Assembly (NCBI GenBank): GCA_030147705.1
Contig: JASBUV010000097.1
Coordinates: forward strand, 1-51,370
Origin: Gammaproteobacteria bacterium
GTDB lineage: Bacteria; Pseudomonadota; Gammaproteobacteria; Pseudomonadales; Pseudohongiellaceae
Direction: 5' to 3'
DNA length: 51,370 nucleotides
In this document: positions 17,503 through 26,092 of the stretch, piece after piece
Layout: every line of letters begins with the position of its first letter
Numbering within the stretch: the first letter of the stretch is position 1
The notes under the pieces: generated by a model
Told to the model about the DNA's origin: nothing
What the model saw: the letters and a program-made list of their open reading frames with translations, nothing else
The model's database searches: none
Position numbers and translations under genes: made by a program

Positions 17503-18633
17503 TCAGGCTCCACGCTGCTCAATATCGACCCATTCTGCAGTCTCAGGGCCCGTGTAGTCGGCGCTCGGCCTGATGATGCGGTTATTGGCTCGCTGCTCCT
17601 TCACATGAGCCGCCCAGCCGGTCAGTCGCGACATCACGAAAATTGGGGTGAACAGCTTGGTTGGAATTCCCATGAAGTGGTAGGCAGAGGCATGGAAAAA
17701 ATCTGCGTTGCAGAACAGCTTCTTCTCGCGCCACATCACCTCTTCACAGCGCACAGAAACAGGATACAGCACTGTGTCGCCAACCTGCTCAGCGAGCTTC
17801 TCAGCCCACTGCTTGATAATGACGTTACGCGGGTCTGATTCCCGATAGATCGCGTGTCCAAAACCCATGATTTTCTCTTTGCGTTCCAGCATCCCCAGGA
17901 GCGCCTGCTCCGCTTCGTCCGGGGTTTGCCACTGCGCGATCATGTCCATGGCCGCCTCGTTGGCGCCGCCATGCAAGGGACCGCGCAGACTGCCAATCGC
18001 ACCGGTTATACAAGAGTGCATATCGGACAGAGTCGAGGCGCACACGCGTGCGGTAAATGTCGAGGCATTGAATTCGTGTTCAGCGTAGAGAATCAGGGAG
18101 ACATTCATTACCCGGGTGAAGAGCTCGTCTGGCGCCTTACCATGCAGCATGTGCAGGAAGTGGGCGCCGATAGATTCATCATCCAGGGCGGTTTCAATAC
18201 GCTTGCCCTCATGAGAGAACGCGTACCAGTAGCAGATAATGGAAGGCAGGGCGGCCAGAAGACGGTCGATGGTATCGTCCTGTTGGTCAAAGCTGGTCTC
18301 TGTCTCCAGATTGCCAAGCATAGAGCACCCGGTACGCATCACGTCCATGGGGTGGGCGCTGGCAGGAATGCGCTCCAGAACTTCTTTCAAGGGTTCAGGA
18401 AGTGCTCTCAATGCTATGATTTTATTGTTAAAATCTGTCAGCTCCTGACGAGTGGGCAGATGCCCTCTGAGGATCAGGTATGCCACTTCTGCGAAACTCG
18501 CCTTCTCGGCGAGCACGCTGATGTCATAGCCCCGGTATGTGAGTCCGGTACCGGTCTTGCCAACGGTACACAGCGCGGTTTCTCCAGCTACCTGGCCTCT
18601 CAAGCCAGCGCCGCTTAATTTCTTCTCAGTCAT
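17503..18633 (-). CDS. prpC: 2-methylcitrate synthase PrpC
   Basis: PrpC condenses propionyl-CoA with oxaloacetate to 2-methylcitrate. It is a citrate-synthase fold enzyme of 376 residues: KKLSGAGLRGQVAGETALCT at the N-terminus, GPLHGGANEAAMDMI with the catalytic His, GFGHAIYRESDPRNVIIK with the second His and substrate Arg, and ADFFHASAYHFMGIPTKLFT. I use ATG 18633 because GGGGGA lies 7 bases upstream and the protein then starts MTEKKLSG as in homologues; the frame is open 16 codons further upstream. The gap to prpB is 93 bases and that to prpD is 61. Confidence 0.96.
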   Translation of the reverse strand: MTEKKLSGAGLRGQVAGETALCTVGKTGTGLTYRGYDISVLAEKASFAEVAYLILRGHLPTRQELTDFNNKIIALRALPEPLKEVLERIPASAHPMDVMRTGCSMLGNLETETSFDQQDDTIDRLLAALPSIICYWYAFSHEGKRIETALDDESIGAHFLHMLHGKAPDELFTRVMNVSLILYAEHEFNASTFTARVCASTLSDMHSCITGAIGSLRGPLHGGANEAAMDMIAQWQTPDEAEQALLGMLERKEKIMGFGHAIYRESDPRNVIIKQWAEKLAEQVGDTVLYPVSVRCEEVMWREKKLFCNADFFHASAYHFMGIPTKLFTPIFVMSRLTGWAAHVKEQRANNRIIRPSADYTGPETAEWVDIEQRGA

Positions 18634-18726
18634 GGTAATTTCCCCCGAAAATCTGGTTAGCAATCCTGTTCGACAGCTCATTTCTAGCGATGTTTTGCGC
18701 TAGATATGCGCTATAACCTTATGTAT

Positions 18727-19611
18727 TTATGGGTTTTTAAATAGTTCGTCGAGTTTCTGCTCATACGCGTGGTAGCCGAGAACTTCATAGAGTTCAGCCC
18801 GAGTTTGCATGCGCTCCAACACAGCTTGCTGGTCGCCGTTGCTGGCGATGCTGGTGTACACCTCAAGTGCTGCCTTGCTCATGGCACGAAATGCGCTTAG
18901 CGGGTAGAGCGCCATGGCGATGCCGGCCTGTTTCAGTTGTGAGCAGTTGAAGAGCGGTGTCTGTCCAAATTCAGTGATGTTTGCGAGCACCGGAACCTCG
19001 AGAGCGCTGGTAAAGCGTTCGTATTGAGAGAGATCCTGCATCGCTTCAGGAAAAATCGCGTCTGCGCCCGCTTCGACGCAGGCCAAAGCGCGCTCAATGG
19101 CTGCGTCCATGCCTTCGACAGCTAGTGCATCAGTGCGTGCCATGATGACGAAATCCTTGTCAGTTTTGGCGTCGACAGCGGCTTTGACCCGGTCCACCAT
19201 CTCTTCTTTTGACACTATCGCCTTGTTAGGCCGATGACCACAGCGTTTCTGCGCAACCTGGTCTTCGATATGCACAGCAGCTGCGCCAGCTTTTTCCAAT
19301 GTGCGAATGCTTCTTGCGATATTGAAGGCGCCGCCCCAGCCTGTATCGATGTCGACCAGTAGCGGTAACTCGGATGCGGAGCAGATGCGCTCCACATCGA
19401 TTGCGACATCATTCAGGCTGGTAATGCCCAGATCAGGGAGTCCGTAGGACGCGTTCGCGACTCCAGCTCCGGAGAGGTAGATCGCTTTGTGTCCCGCCGC
19501 CTCGGCGAGCATGGCGCAGTACGCATTGATCGTGCCTACAACCTGTAAGGGCTGTTCCTCTTCCAGGGCGATGCGCAATCGCTTCCCGGCGCTAAGATTC
19601 GAAGTGGGCAT
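18727..19611 (-). CDS. prpB: 2-methylisocitrate lyase PrpB
   Basis: PrpB cleaves 2-methylisocitrate to pyruvate and succinate, the last step of the methylcitrate cycle. The 294-residue protein is a phosphoenolpyruvate mutase/isocitrate lyase superfamily barrel. It has [19 protein letters not shown], the active-site loop [12 protein letters not shown] with its Cys, and [20 protein letters not shown]. Length and motifs match E. coli PrpB (296). It follows the regulator by 24 bases and is probably cotranscribed with it. Confidence 0.96.
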   Translation of the reverse strand: MPTSNLSAGKRLRIALEEEQPLQVVGTINAYCAMLAEAAGHKAIYLSGAGVANASYGLPDLGITSLNDVAIDVERICSASELPLLVDIDTGWGGAFNIARSIRTLEKAGAAAVHIEDQVAQKRCGHRPNKAIVSKEEMVDRVKAAVDAKTDKDFVIMARTDALAVEGMDAAIERALACVEAGADAIFPEAMQDLSQYERFTSALEVPVLANITEFGQTPLFNCSQLKQAGIAMALYPLSAFRAMSKAALEVYTSIASNGDQQAVLERMQTRAELYEVLGYHAYEQKLDELFKNP

Positions 19612-19635
19612 AGTCGTTCCTGTATTGCTTGATGA

Positions 19636-20316
19636 TCATTCTGTAAGTGTCTGATTTAGCTTGTCTAAAAGGGTTTTCTTGGCGCTGGCAATATGGCGCT
19701 TCATGAGCAGTTCGGACAGCTCTTCATCTTTGTTTGCGATGGCTTCGACAATTTGTTGATGCTCTTTCAGTGCTTGCTCTGGCCGGGATGGCTGGGCACC
19801 CGTTTGGCGCCGATAGAGGCGTAGCAAGTGATAGAGTTCGCCACACAGCAGCTCGAACAAACGCGCATTGCCACTGAGCTGAATGATTTGATAGTGAAAA
19901 TCCAGATCACCTTCTTGTTGATGGTAGGACATCCAGTTGTCTGAGCGGATTTGCGTTTCATGGCGCTCCAGCAGCTGTTGCAGCGCCTGGCAGTCCTCGG
20001 CTGTGGCACGGGCCGCGGCGAGACGGCATGCAAGCCCTTCGAGAGATTCTCTTATTTCATAAATTTCAATGGCTTGAGGGATATCCAGAGAAACTACTTT
20101 AGCGCCAACATTGGGTTGAATCTGAACCAGTTTGCTGCCTTCGAGGCGGCGTATCGCCTCACGCAGAGGGCCTCGGCTGATGCCGTACTGACTGGCCAGA
20201 CTGGCCTCGCTGATTTTTGAGCCAGGGGGAATGTCGCCACGCACGATGGCGGCACGAATCTGCCGAAAGGCTTCGTCGGCGCGTGTGGCTGATAGTTGTT
20301 GCTCGATTTCAGGCAT
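19636..20316 (-). CDS. GntR-family (FadR/FCD type) regulator of the prp operon
   Basis: The 226-residue protein has an N-terminal winged helix-turn-helix (about 10-75: ASLASQYGISRGPLREAIRR) and an all-helical FCD ligand domain (about 85-215; DFHYQIIQLSGNARLFELL). It is the first gene of the operon and so most likely regulates prpBCD and itself. FCD regulators of this class bind short palindromes like TTGTCGACAA, and two perfect ones flank the promoter just upstream of its own gene. Repression relieved by 2-methylcitrate or a related acid is an inference from the location. It is unrelated to the sigma54-dependent PrpR of E. coli. Confidence 0.92.
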   Translation of the reverse strand: MPEIEQQLSATRADEAFRQIRAAIVRGDIPPGSKISEASLASQYGISRGPLREAIRRLEGSKLVQIQPNVGAKVVSLDIPQAIEIYEIRESLEGLACRLAAARATAEDCQALQQLLERHETQIRSDNWMSYHQQEGDLDFHYQIIQLSGNARLFELLCGELYHLLRLYRRQTGAQPSRPEQALKEHQQIVEAIANKDEELSELLMKRHIASAKKTLLDKLNQTLTE

Positions 20317-20322
20317 GAGCTA

Positions 20323-20336
20323 AATTGTCGACAATT
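20323..20336. promoter_or_regulatory. GntR operator, proximal copy
   Basis: AATTGTCGACAATT is a perfect 14-bp palindrome lying 6 bases upstream of the regulator start codon, just downstream of the predicted transcription start. It fits the TTGTNNACAA-like sites of FCD-type GntR proteins. Confidence 0.8.
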
Positions 20337-20353
20337 ATTGCGTTCGAGGCGGG

Positions 20354-20382
20354 ATTATCGCGAAATCTTCCGATTTATTCAA
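20354..20382 (-). promoter_or_regulatory. Candidate gntR-prpBCD promoter
   Basis: On the minus strand TTGAAT (20382-20377) and GATAAT (20359-20354) are 17 bases apart. This promoter lies exactly between the two GTCGAC palindromes. Confidence 0.7.
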
Positions 20383-20385
20383 TGC

Positions 20386-20399
20386 TATTGTCGACAATA
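20386..20399. promoter_or_regulatory. GntR operator, distal copy
   Basis: TATTGTCGACAATA is a perfect 14-bp palindrome with the same 12-bp core as the proximal copy. Centres are 63 bp apart, about six helical turns, so two dimers could sit on the same DNA face. It also lies 129 bp upstream of the malonyl-CoA decarboxylase start. Confidence 0.8.
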
Positions 20400-20527
20400 T
20401 GGCCTTGTTGGCTATCGCGATGCCACTGTTGTCAGCCGCAGCTGTTGCCGCGACCGCCATTGCTTGAGCGGGCGGACGACGCTGGAATAGTGTGAGCAAT
20501 TGCCGCGGGATTATTGTTTAATTTACA

Positions 20528-21904
20528 GTGATAGTGCGGCGGTTACTGTTGTACGGCGGCTCTGAACAGAGTCCGAGGGACAAAGAAGAGGCTTCAAGGG
20601 AGAGTCAGGCGTTGGCGTTTGCGCGATTTCAGGATTTTTTGAGCGGTTTGGTCAGTCGCCAGCGTGCATTGTTCACCGGCAGCGAACAATCCCCGATTGA
20701 AGAGCTGTTGGAGCGGCTGATGACCAGCGTTGGCGAAATTTCGGCCATCGTGTTGGCGCGGCAGGTTCTCGATCATTACAAGGAGCTGGACGAAGAGCAG
20801 CAACTGGCCTTTTTCGCCAATCTCGAAGCGAATTTCAATGCCAATGAGGCGCTGGTCAAAGTTGCTTATGATGCGTATTCGCGGGACCCTTCCAGTATTA
20901 ACCTGAACAAACTGTCCAGGGCCACTGAGCCCTCGCGTTTGTCACTCCTGCGTCGACTCAATCAAACTCCCGGGGCAACCCACGATCTGGTGGCTATGCG
21001 CACCGACTTGCTGAATCTGCTCAAGGATCATCCAGAGCTTGCGGCGGTGGATGAGGATTTTCAGCGGGTGTTTCGCTCCTGGTTTGGCAGGGGCTTTCTG
21101 CAGCTGCAGACTATTAACTGGTCGACGTCAGCGGCGATTCTGGAGCGCATCATTCGCTATGAAGCGGTCCATGCGATTCGCGACTGGGATGATTTGCGTC
21201 GCCGAATTGATCCACCGAATCGGCGCTGCTTCGCTTTCTTTCATCCAGCGCTCATCGACGAGCCGCTTATCTTTGTTGAGGTTGCACTTGGCCAGGAGAT
21301 TCCTGATTCCATCGCATCGATTCTCGATAGCCAGGGAGAAGATGCCGACGAAGAGGGTGAATACAAGACTGCCACCTTTTACAGCATCAGCAACTGCCAG
21401 CCAGGTCTGGCGAATGTGTCCTTCGGAAACTTCCTGATCAAACAGGTGGTCCAGGAGTTACGCAGTGAGTTTCCCGGGATCAAGAATTTTGTCACCTTGT
21501 CACCGATTCCAGGCTTCAATCGTTGGCTGAAATCGGATGAACCGGAGGAGTCCAGCGAACTCGCTCAGCTGAAGGCGGAAGTATTGGCACTCGATCGCAG
21601 CCAGGAAGCTATTGTGGAGAATGAGGCCGTTCTGCGCCGATGTGTTTTCAACTACCTCTATCATGCCAAGCGGGGAAAGCATCCACTGGATCCTGTTGCA
21701 CGTTTCCATCTTGGTAATGGTGCGTCAATTTTCAGATTGCATGCTGGTGCAGATCTCAGCGATAAGGGGATGCATCAGTCGTTCGGCACAATGGTCAACT
21801 ACCTCTATGATCCTGCTCAGATCGAAAGCAACCACGAAGCTTATGCCGGACAGGGGAAAATCGAATTCAGCAGCAAGTTGAAATCCTTGCTGCTCAAGCT
21901 TTGA
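20528..21904 (+). CDS. Malonyl-CoA decarboxylase
   Basis: The enzyme converts malonyl-CoA to acetyl-CoA and CO2. The 458-residue protein has the helical N-terminal domain and the GNAT-like catalytic domain of the family: RRCFAFFHPALIDEPLIFVE near residue 235, YSISNCQPGLANVSFGNFLI (with the Ser of the active-site pair), KNFVTLSPIPGFNRWL, and ARFHLGNGASIFRLH (with the His) near 390. The start is GTG, directly after an in-frame stop; no clear ribosome-binding site is seen. It is divergent from the gntR-prp operon and shares its control region, so joint regulation is plausible. No malonyl-CoA synthetase or transporter is next to it. Confidence 0.9.
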   Translation: MIVRRLLLYGGSEQSPRDKEEASRESQALAFARFQDFLSGLVSRQRALFTGSEQSPIEELLERLMTSVGEISAIVLARQVLDHYKELDEEQQLAFFANLEANFNANEALVKVAYDAYSRDPSSINLNKLSRATEPSRLSLLRRLNQTPGATHDLVAMRTDLLNLLKDHPELAAVDEDFQRVFRSWFGRGFLQLQTINWSTSAAILERIIRYEAVHAIRDWDDLRRRIDPPNRRCFAFFHPALIDEPLIFVEVALGQEIPDSIASILDSQGEDADEEGEYKTATFYSISNCQPGLANVSFGNFLIKQVVQELRSEFPGIKNFVTLSPIPGFNRWLKSDEPEESSELAQLKAEVLALDRSQEAIVENEAVLRRCVFNYLYHAKRGKHPLDPVARFHLGNGASIFRLHAGADLSDKGMHQSFGTMVNYLYDPAQIESNHEAYAGQGKIEFSSKLKSLLLKL

Positions 21905-22009
21905 TCTCGCCGACTCCGGTAGCACCTCGTTTGAGCGCATTGCCCGACAAGGTAAGGCCATCGCTGGTACAATGCATGCGACTAACAATCTGATATCGCT
22001 ACTCTTACT

Positions 22010-23353
22010 GTGAACACTTCTTCATCAGCACATTCTCCTGACGGCGCACAAGGCGGCTCTGCAGGCAGCTCAACCGCTTTGATGCTCGATGCGGAGCAGC
22101 TGCTCTCGCTGAAGGGGCGCATTATCGAGAGCGGAGTTTTGGGGCGTTCGCGCCACTACGCACGGCTGTTCTCATTTCTTATCGATTGCACAATCGCAGG
22201 CCGTTCACCACGCGAGATTGATCTGGCTACCGAGGGACTGGGGCGAGGCGATGACTACGATGTCGGTTCTGACTCGTCGGTCCGCGTCTATATTCATCAG
22301 CTACGTAAAAAACTCGATATCTATTACGAACAGCATGAGCCAGAGGCAAGGTCTCGAATCACGATTCCCAAGGGGCAATACAGAATTGCGGTTGAAGCAT
22401 TGCAGCCCGAGGCTGGCCGCGAAGCGTCGCATCAAGAGAAGGGAGGCTGGAATCTTAACTCTGTCTTGTTGGGTGTTGTTGCGTTGCTATTGCTTGCGAA
22501 TCTCTATGTGATGCTCAGGCCTGAGAACGAATCGCGCATGTTCGAAGTGTCGCAAACGGTTTCCCATCCTGTGTGGCAATCCTTGTTGGCCGATGATCAG
22601 CCGATATTGCTTGTTATGGGGGACTACTACATCTTTGGCGAATTGAATGCCAACGGCAATGTGGCCCGAATGGTCCGTGAATTCAATGTCAATTCCAGTA
22701 GCGATCTCGAGGAACTTCGGTTCAGTGATATCGCCGCGGCTGAGAGTTATCTCGATCTGGATCTGAGCTACATGCCGGAAAGCAGTGCGTTCGCACTGAC
22801 CAAGATCGTTCCGATTCTTGAGGCGAGCAAGAAGCCGGTGAGTATTACCATGATGTCCGATTTGACCATGGCCGATGTACGCAACAACCATATTGTCTAC
22901 ATAGGCTATCTCTCGGCGTTGGATAAACTATCTGACTTGATGTTCGCGGGCTCGGAACTGGGCCTGGGCCGCAGCTACGATGAGTTGATCAACAAGCGGA
23001 CGCTTGAGTTTTATACGAGTGATGCTGGTTTGCCCGAGCAAGGACAGCGCTTTCGTGATTACGGATTCTTCTCCACGTTCTCTGCCAGCGCCTACAGTCA
23101 CGTGATTCTGATTTCAGGTATGCGCGATGCGGGAGTGATGCACACCGCGCAAGCGCTTTCAAATATCGATTCTATCAACGAGCTGGTGGCCTCTATCGCT
23201 GATGACACAGATGAATCATTGGCGAATTTTGAGGCGCTATTTGAAGTGTATGGCGTGGATCGAATGAATTTCGACGCCAGCATTGTGCACGCCGCTACAC
23301 TCGATAAAGCAGCAGTCTGGTCGCGCCAGGGTACTGTAATCTACGATCAATAA
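22010..23353 (+). CDS. Membrane-anchored winged-helix protein with unknown extracytoplasmic domain
   Basis: The 447-residue protein has a cytoplasmic N-terminal domain (about 25-130) resembling the OmpR/ToxR winged helix: SSVRVYIHQLRKKLDIYYEQ followed by ITIPKGQYRIAVE, where a beta-hairpin wing is expected. One membrane helix follows (about 149-170: SVLLGVVALLLLANLYVML), then a domain of about 270 residues outside the cytoplasm that I do not recognise. The layout is that of ToxR/CadC one-component regulators, which bind DNA from the membrane. The start is GTG. It follows malonyl-CoA decarboxylase by 105 bases and might be cotranscribed with it. The target genes and the signal are unknown. Confidence 0.65.
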   Translation: MNTSSSAHSPDGAQGGSAGSSTALMLDAEQLLSLKGRIIESGVLGRSRHYARLFSFLIDCTIAGRSPREIDLATEGLGRGDDYDVGSDSSVRVYIHQLRKKLDIYYEQHEPEARSRITIPKGQYRIAVEALQPEAGREASHQEKGGWNLNSVLLGVVALLLLANLYVMLRPENESRMFEVSQTVSHPVWQSLLADDQPILLVMGDYYIFGELNANGNVARMVREFNVNSSSDLEELRFSDIAAAESYLDLDLSYMPESSAFALTKIVPILEASKKPVSITMMSDLTMADVRNNHIVYIGYLSALDKLSDLMFAGSELGLGRSYDELINKRTLEFYTSDAGLPEQGQRFRDYGFFSTFSASAYSHVILISGMRDAGVMHTAQALSNIDSINELVASIADDTDESLANFEALFEVYGVDRMNFDASIVHAATLDKAAVWSRQGTVIYDQ

Positions 23354-23371
23354 TTCAAAGGCTTCGCTCAG

Positions 23372-23962
23372 CTAGCTGATTCGGTTGGCTGCTACTGATT
23401 CTCTGCGCTTTTCAATCGCAAGGCGTTTGGCTTTGCTGTCGCCATATTTGTTGATGGAGAAGTACGCGTTCTTTTGCTTGCGTCTGGCGCCTTTTCCTTC
23501 CTGCCAGGTAGCGACCCAGGAGTGATCCTTTTCAGAATAGCTCACTCCGATTTCTCCTGATGAGTTTAGCGGAGAGATGCGGCGTGGGCTGTATTTGGCA
23601 TAGGGCCAGTTGCTGCCGTAGATCTTTCGGCCTTCTTCATCTCTGCGTTTTTTAGCAGCGGCTATCGCTTTTTGCTTGCCGCCATATTTTTTGAACGGAA
23701 ATGATTGTTGGAAGCTTTTGCCGTCGTACTTGATGCGCACCCAGGCGCAATTGGTGCCACGGGACTCGATAATGCTTATATGGTGAAGTGCGCTGAGTTT
23801 TTTCACGAGAACCTCGCTGTCGATCTTGGTCGTCAATGAAAGCCCTGTATTTACAGGCGTTGAATGACTACTACAGAAAGCTACGAAGGATTCCAGAACG
23901 GAGTATCGCTTCGCGAGTATGGAAATGCTGCTCGTTCTCACAAGTCGGTTTGCACCGACCAA
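23372..23962 (-). CDS. AP2-like DNA-binding domain protein, two repeats
   Basis: The C-terminal two thirds contain two related modules of about 50 residues. One has CAWVRIKYDGKSFQQSF then FKKYGGKQKAIAAAKKRRDE; the other has SWVATWQEGKGARRKQKN then YFSINKYGDSKAKRLAIEKR. The pattern (a three-strand sheet with W and G positions, then a basic helix with K-Y-G-x-x-x-A) is that of bacterial and phage AP2-like domains, which bind DNA. The start is uncertain: 23962 gives 196 residues, and a TTG at 23836 with AGGG upstream gives 154 and drops an unlikely N-terminus. It stands alone, convergent with the winged-helix gene. Such proteins are often mobile, but no transposase is nearby. Confidence 0.6.
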   Translation of the reverse strand: MVGANRLVRTSSISILAKRYSVLESFVAFCSSHSTPVNTGLSLTTKIDSEVLVKKLSALHHISIIESRGTNCAWVRIKYDGKSFQQSFPFKKYGGKQKAIAAAKKRRDEEGRKIYGSNWPYAKYSPRRISPLNSSGEIGVSYSEKDHSWVATWQEGKGARRKQKNAYFSINKYGDSKAKRLAIEKRRESVAANRIS

Positions 23963-24017
23963 CTAGCAGTTTACACCGATCAAACGGGCGGGGCTAGGGA
24001 TGTGCTCATCGCCGTGC

Positions 24018-24278
24018 TCAGGCGTGAGCTGCCATGTGCTGGATAACGCCCGGTTTACGACTTTCCACGTGCGAAATCGTGTAAGTGTAGTCTTTGGCGC
24101 AGGGATCAATACCCATGGCCTCATCAATGGCGGCGGCAAGGTCAGCCTGGGCGGCCTGACGCGTCAAGTAGGGGCCAGATATTTTGACCTGGAGACTGGG
24201 CTCGTTTGGAGCAGATGCAACTATGTAAAAATTCTTTGCGTTCACTGACTTGGTTACCACCAGCCGGATCACTGACAT
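24018..24278 (-). CDS. Small hypothetical protein
   Basis: The 86-residue frame encodes a soluble protein with a plausible beta-alpha pattern: KNFYIVASAPNEPSLQVKI, then GPYLTRQAAQADLAAAIDEA with an amphipathic helix, then DYTYTISHVESR. Codon choice resembles neighbouring genes, and the opposite-strand frame is less protein-like. No family is recognised and no clear ribosome-binding site is seen. It may be a real orphan gene of the accessory stretch. Confidence 0.5.
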   Translation of the reverse strand: MSVIRLVVTKSVNAKNFYIVASAPNEPSLQVKISGPYLTRQAAQADLAAAIDEAMGIDPCAKDYTYTISHVESRKPGVIQHMAAHA

Positions 24279-24672
24279 CAGGTGTACCGCCGGCCGAGAA
24301 AACTTTCGTACTCAAGACTTGCTGTTGGCGGCTTTACGGCTATTATCGGCCGCGTATTAGAAACCAACAGCCCCTGTAATACAAGATATATAGACTCGAA
24401 ATTCGTGCCTTTTCTTACCTGTAGATGTCTGTCTACAGTGTCAATCGGCAGCCATGAATCGAAGCTTAATCCCTATTGCACTTTGACAGATGTGTCCCGC
24501 ATCACAGCGCTGCGCATCTGGCTCGAATACCGCTAAAATCGGGTCTCTTGATGTAGTTTACGACTCCGAAGGGCTGTGGGTTCAGTGAAATCGATCGAAA
24601 TTGTTGAAAAATGCCTCCAGCCGTCTCCCTCAATGCGCCTGCAAGTCATGTGCCACCCGCCATATTCCGGAA
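24279..24672. other. Intergenic, 394 bases, nothing assigned
   Basis: No convincing gene or promoter is seen. A dyad CTGTAG-N8-CTACAG lies at 24419-24438. It could form a small hairpin but has the wrong spacing for a LexA box. Confidence 0.5.
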
Positions 24673-25422
24673 ATGATGCCAGCTGAATCGACGCGACCTT
24701 TATCCTCTATCAGTCTGGTGATACCGGTGCTGAATGAGGCGGCCCAGATGAGAGCGCGACTGTCCCGTTTGCAGGCGTTTCGCGAGCAGGGCGTTGAGGT
24801 CATTGTGATTGACGGGGGAAGTACGGATGGCAGTCAGGAGCTGGCGGGCCCGCTGGTGGACAAGCTGCTTGTCTCGGGTCGCGGCCGCGCACTGCAAATG
24901 AATACTGGTGCTGAATCGGCGCAGGGCGAATGGCTGGTTTTTCTGCATCTCGATACTGAGTTGCCCGAGTTGGCACTGAGCGTTCTGAGGCAGGCCACTG
25001 CCGACGCAACATGCTCGTGGGGGTGGTTTGACGTGGAAATGGAGAATCGTGCATGGCCCTTCAGGATGATCGCGGCCTGCATGAACGCACGCGCCCGAGT
25101 GACTCGCGTCTGTACAGGAGATCAGACGCTCTTTGTGCAAAGGAGTTTGTTCTCGGCTGTCGGCGGTTTCCCTGCCATACCCCTCATGGAAGATGTCGCA
25201 ATCAGCAAATTGCTTCGCAGTCGCGCTCGTCCTGCAGTTCTCGACTCGCGCGTGAGAACGTCGAGTCGACGTTGGGAGAAGCACGGCATCTTGCGAACGA
25301 TTTTGCTGATGTGGCGTCTCAGGCTACTTTATTTTCTCGGCGTGGAGCCTGAGCGCCTGCTACGGCGCTATTATCCGCATCAAGGTCCTGAGCAAGCCAG
25401 CTCCGGGAGAGGCAAGTCATGA
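24673..25422 (+). CDS. Family 2 glycosyltransferase, rSAM/selenodomain-associated type
   Basis: The 249-residue GT-A protein has SISLVIPVLNEAAQM at the N-terminus, VIVIDGGSTDGSQEL (donor-binding Asp), GRGRALQMNTGA, WLVFLHLDTELPE (DxD-like) and GFPAIPLMEDVAISKLLRS near residue 185. This set matches the TIGR04283 type often found with radical-SAM/selenium-domain genes. The start is placed at the first of two adjacent ATGs because the frame upstream opens only at a TTG and adds an unlikely Cys-rich leader. It overlaps the next gene by 4 bases (ATGA), so the two are coupled. Substrates are unknown. Confidence 0.8.
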   Translation: MMPAESTRPLSSISLVIPVLNEAAQMRARLSRLQAFREQGVEVIVIDGGSTDGSQELAGPLVDKLLVSGRGRALQMNTGAESAQGEWLVFLHLDTELPELALSVLRQATADATCSWGWFDVEMENRAWPFRMIAACMNARARVTRVCTGDQTLFVQRSLFSAVGGFPAIPLMEDVAISKLLRSRARPAVLDSRVRTSSRRWEKHGILRTILLMWRLRLLYFLGVEPERLLRRYYPHQGPEQASSGRGKS

Positions 25423-26084
25423 CGCTATGGCGCTATCCAAATGCCAGAATTCTGGTGTTTGCTCGCGCACCGGAACCAGGCCGGGTAAAAACGCGTTTGC
25501 AACCTTTATTGGGTGAGCAGACCTGTTTACGCCTATACCGGGAACTGCTGCACTCGGTAATTGCGACCGTGCAGTCTGCAAATCTGGCACCGATGCAATT
25601 ATGGGTTGACCGAAATCCCGATCATGAGGAATTCACAACGCTGTGTGACAGAGACTCGATACACGAACAGCTTGGTGCCGACCTTGGAGAGCGCATGAGT
25701 CACGCGCTTCACACTGCCCTGAGTCAGCCTGGCGTTGACAGTGCCGTTTTGATCGGGTCGGACTGCCCGGCCATGGGCGCGGAACATCTGGAGGCTGCGC
25801 TAGGCAGGATGCAAGGGGTTGGTGAAGCGGTGATCACTCCCGCCAGCGACGGCGGCTACGTCCTGATTGGCGTTCGGGGCTTTGTTCCTGATGTGTTCAG
25901 CCATGTGAAGTGGGGAGAGGCGAGTGTCTATGCGCAGACTTTGCAGCGGTTTGCCCAAAGCGAAGCACTTTTGCATGTGCTGCCAGAGCTCTGGGATGTG
26001 GATCGGCCTGAAGATCTGGGCAGGCTGGTGGAGCTTGATCCCGGGCAATACAGCTTCATCAATGATGTGCTATCACGAGCGTGA
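25419..26084 (+). CDS. DUF2064 / TIGR04282-type nucleotidyl- or glycosyltransferase
   Basis: The 221-residue protein is a Rossmann-like GT-A family member: ARILVFARAPEPGRVKTRL at the start (as in MobA- and CofC-like enzymes), SAVLIGSDCPAMGAEHLEAA near residue 108, ITPASDGGYVLIGVRG near 140, and WDVDRPEDLGRL at the end. In other genomes it accompanies the preceding transferase and radical-SAM genes of arsenosugar-like pathways. Those partners are absent from this window. Translation is coupled to the preceding gene by the ATGA overlap. Confidence 0.82.
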   Translation: MTLWRYPNARILVFARAPEPGRVKTRLQPLLGEQTCLRLYRELLHSVIATVQSANLAPMQLWVDRNPDHEEFTTLCDRDSIHEQLGADLGERMSHALHTALSQPGVDSAVLIGSDCPAMGAEHLEAALGRMQGVGEAVITPASDGGYVLIGVRGFVPDVFSHVKWGEASVYAQTLQRFAQSEALLHVLPELWDVDRPEDLGRLVELDPGQYSFINDVLSRA

Positions 26085-26092
26085 TGCGCGGC

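Noticed and set aside
17854-18618. Open frame of 254 codons on the plus strand opposite prpC
   Set aside because: Antisense to catalytic blocks of prpC; no recognisable domain.
24419-24438. CTGTAG-N8-CTACAG dyad as a LexA box
   Set aside because: A LexA box needs CTGT-N8-ACAG; here CTGT and ACAG are 12 bases apart and no SOS gene follows.
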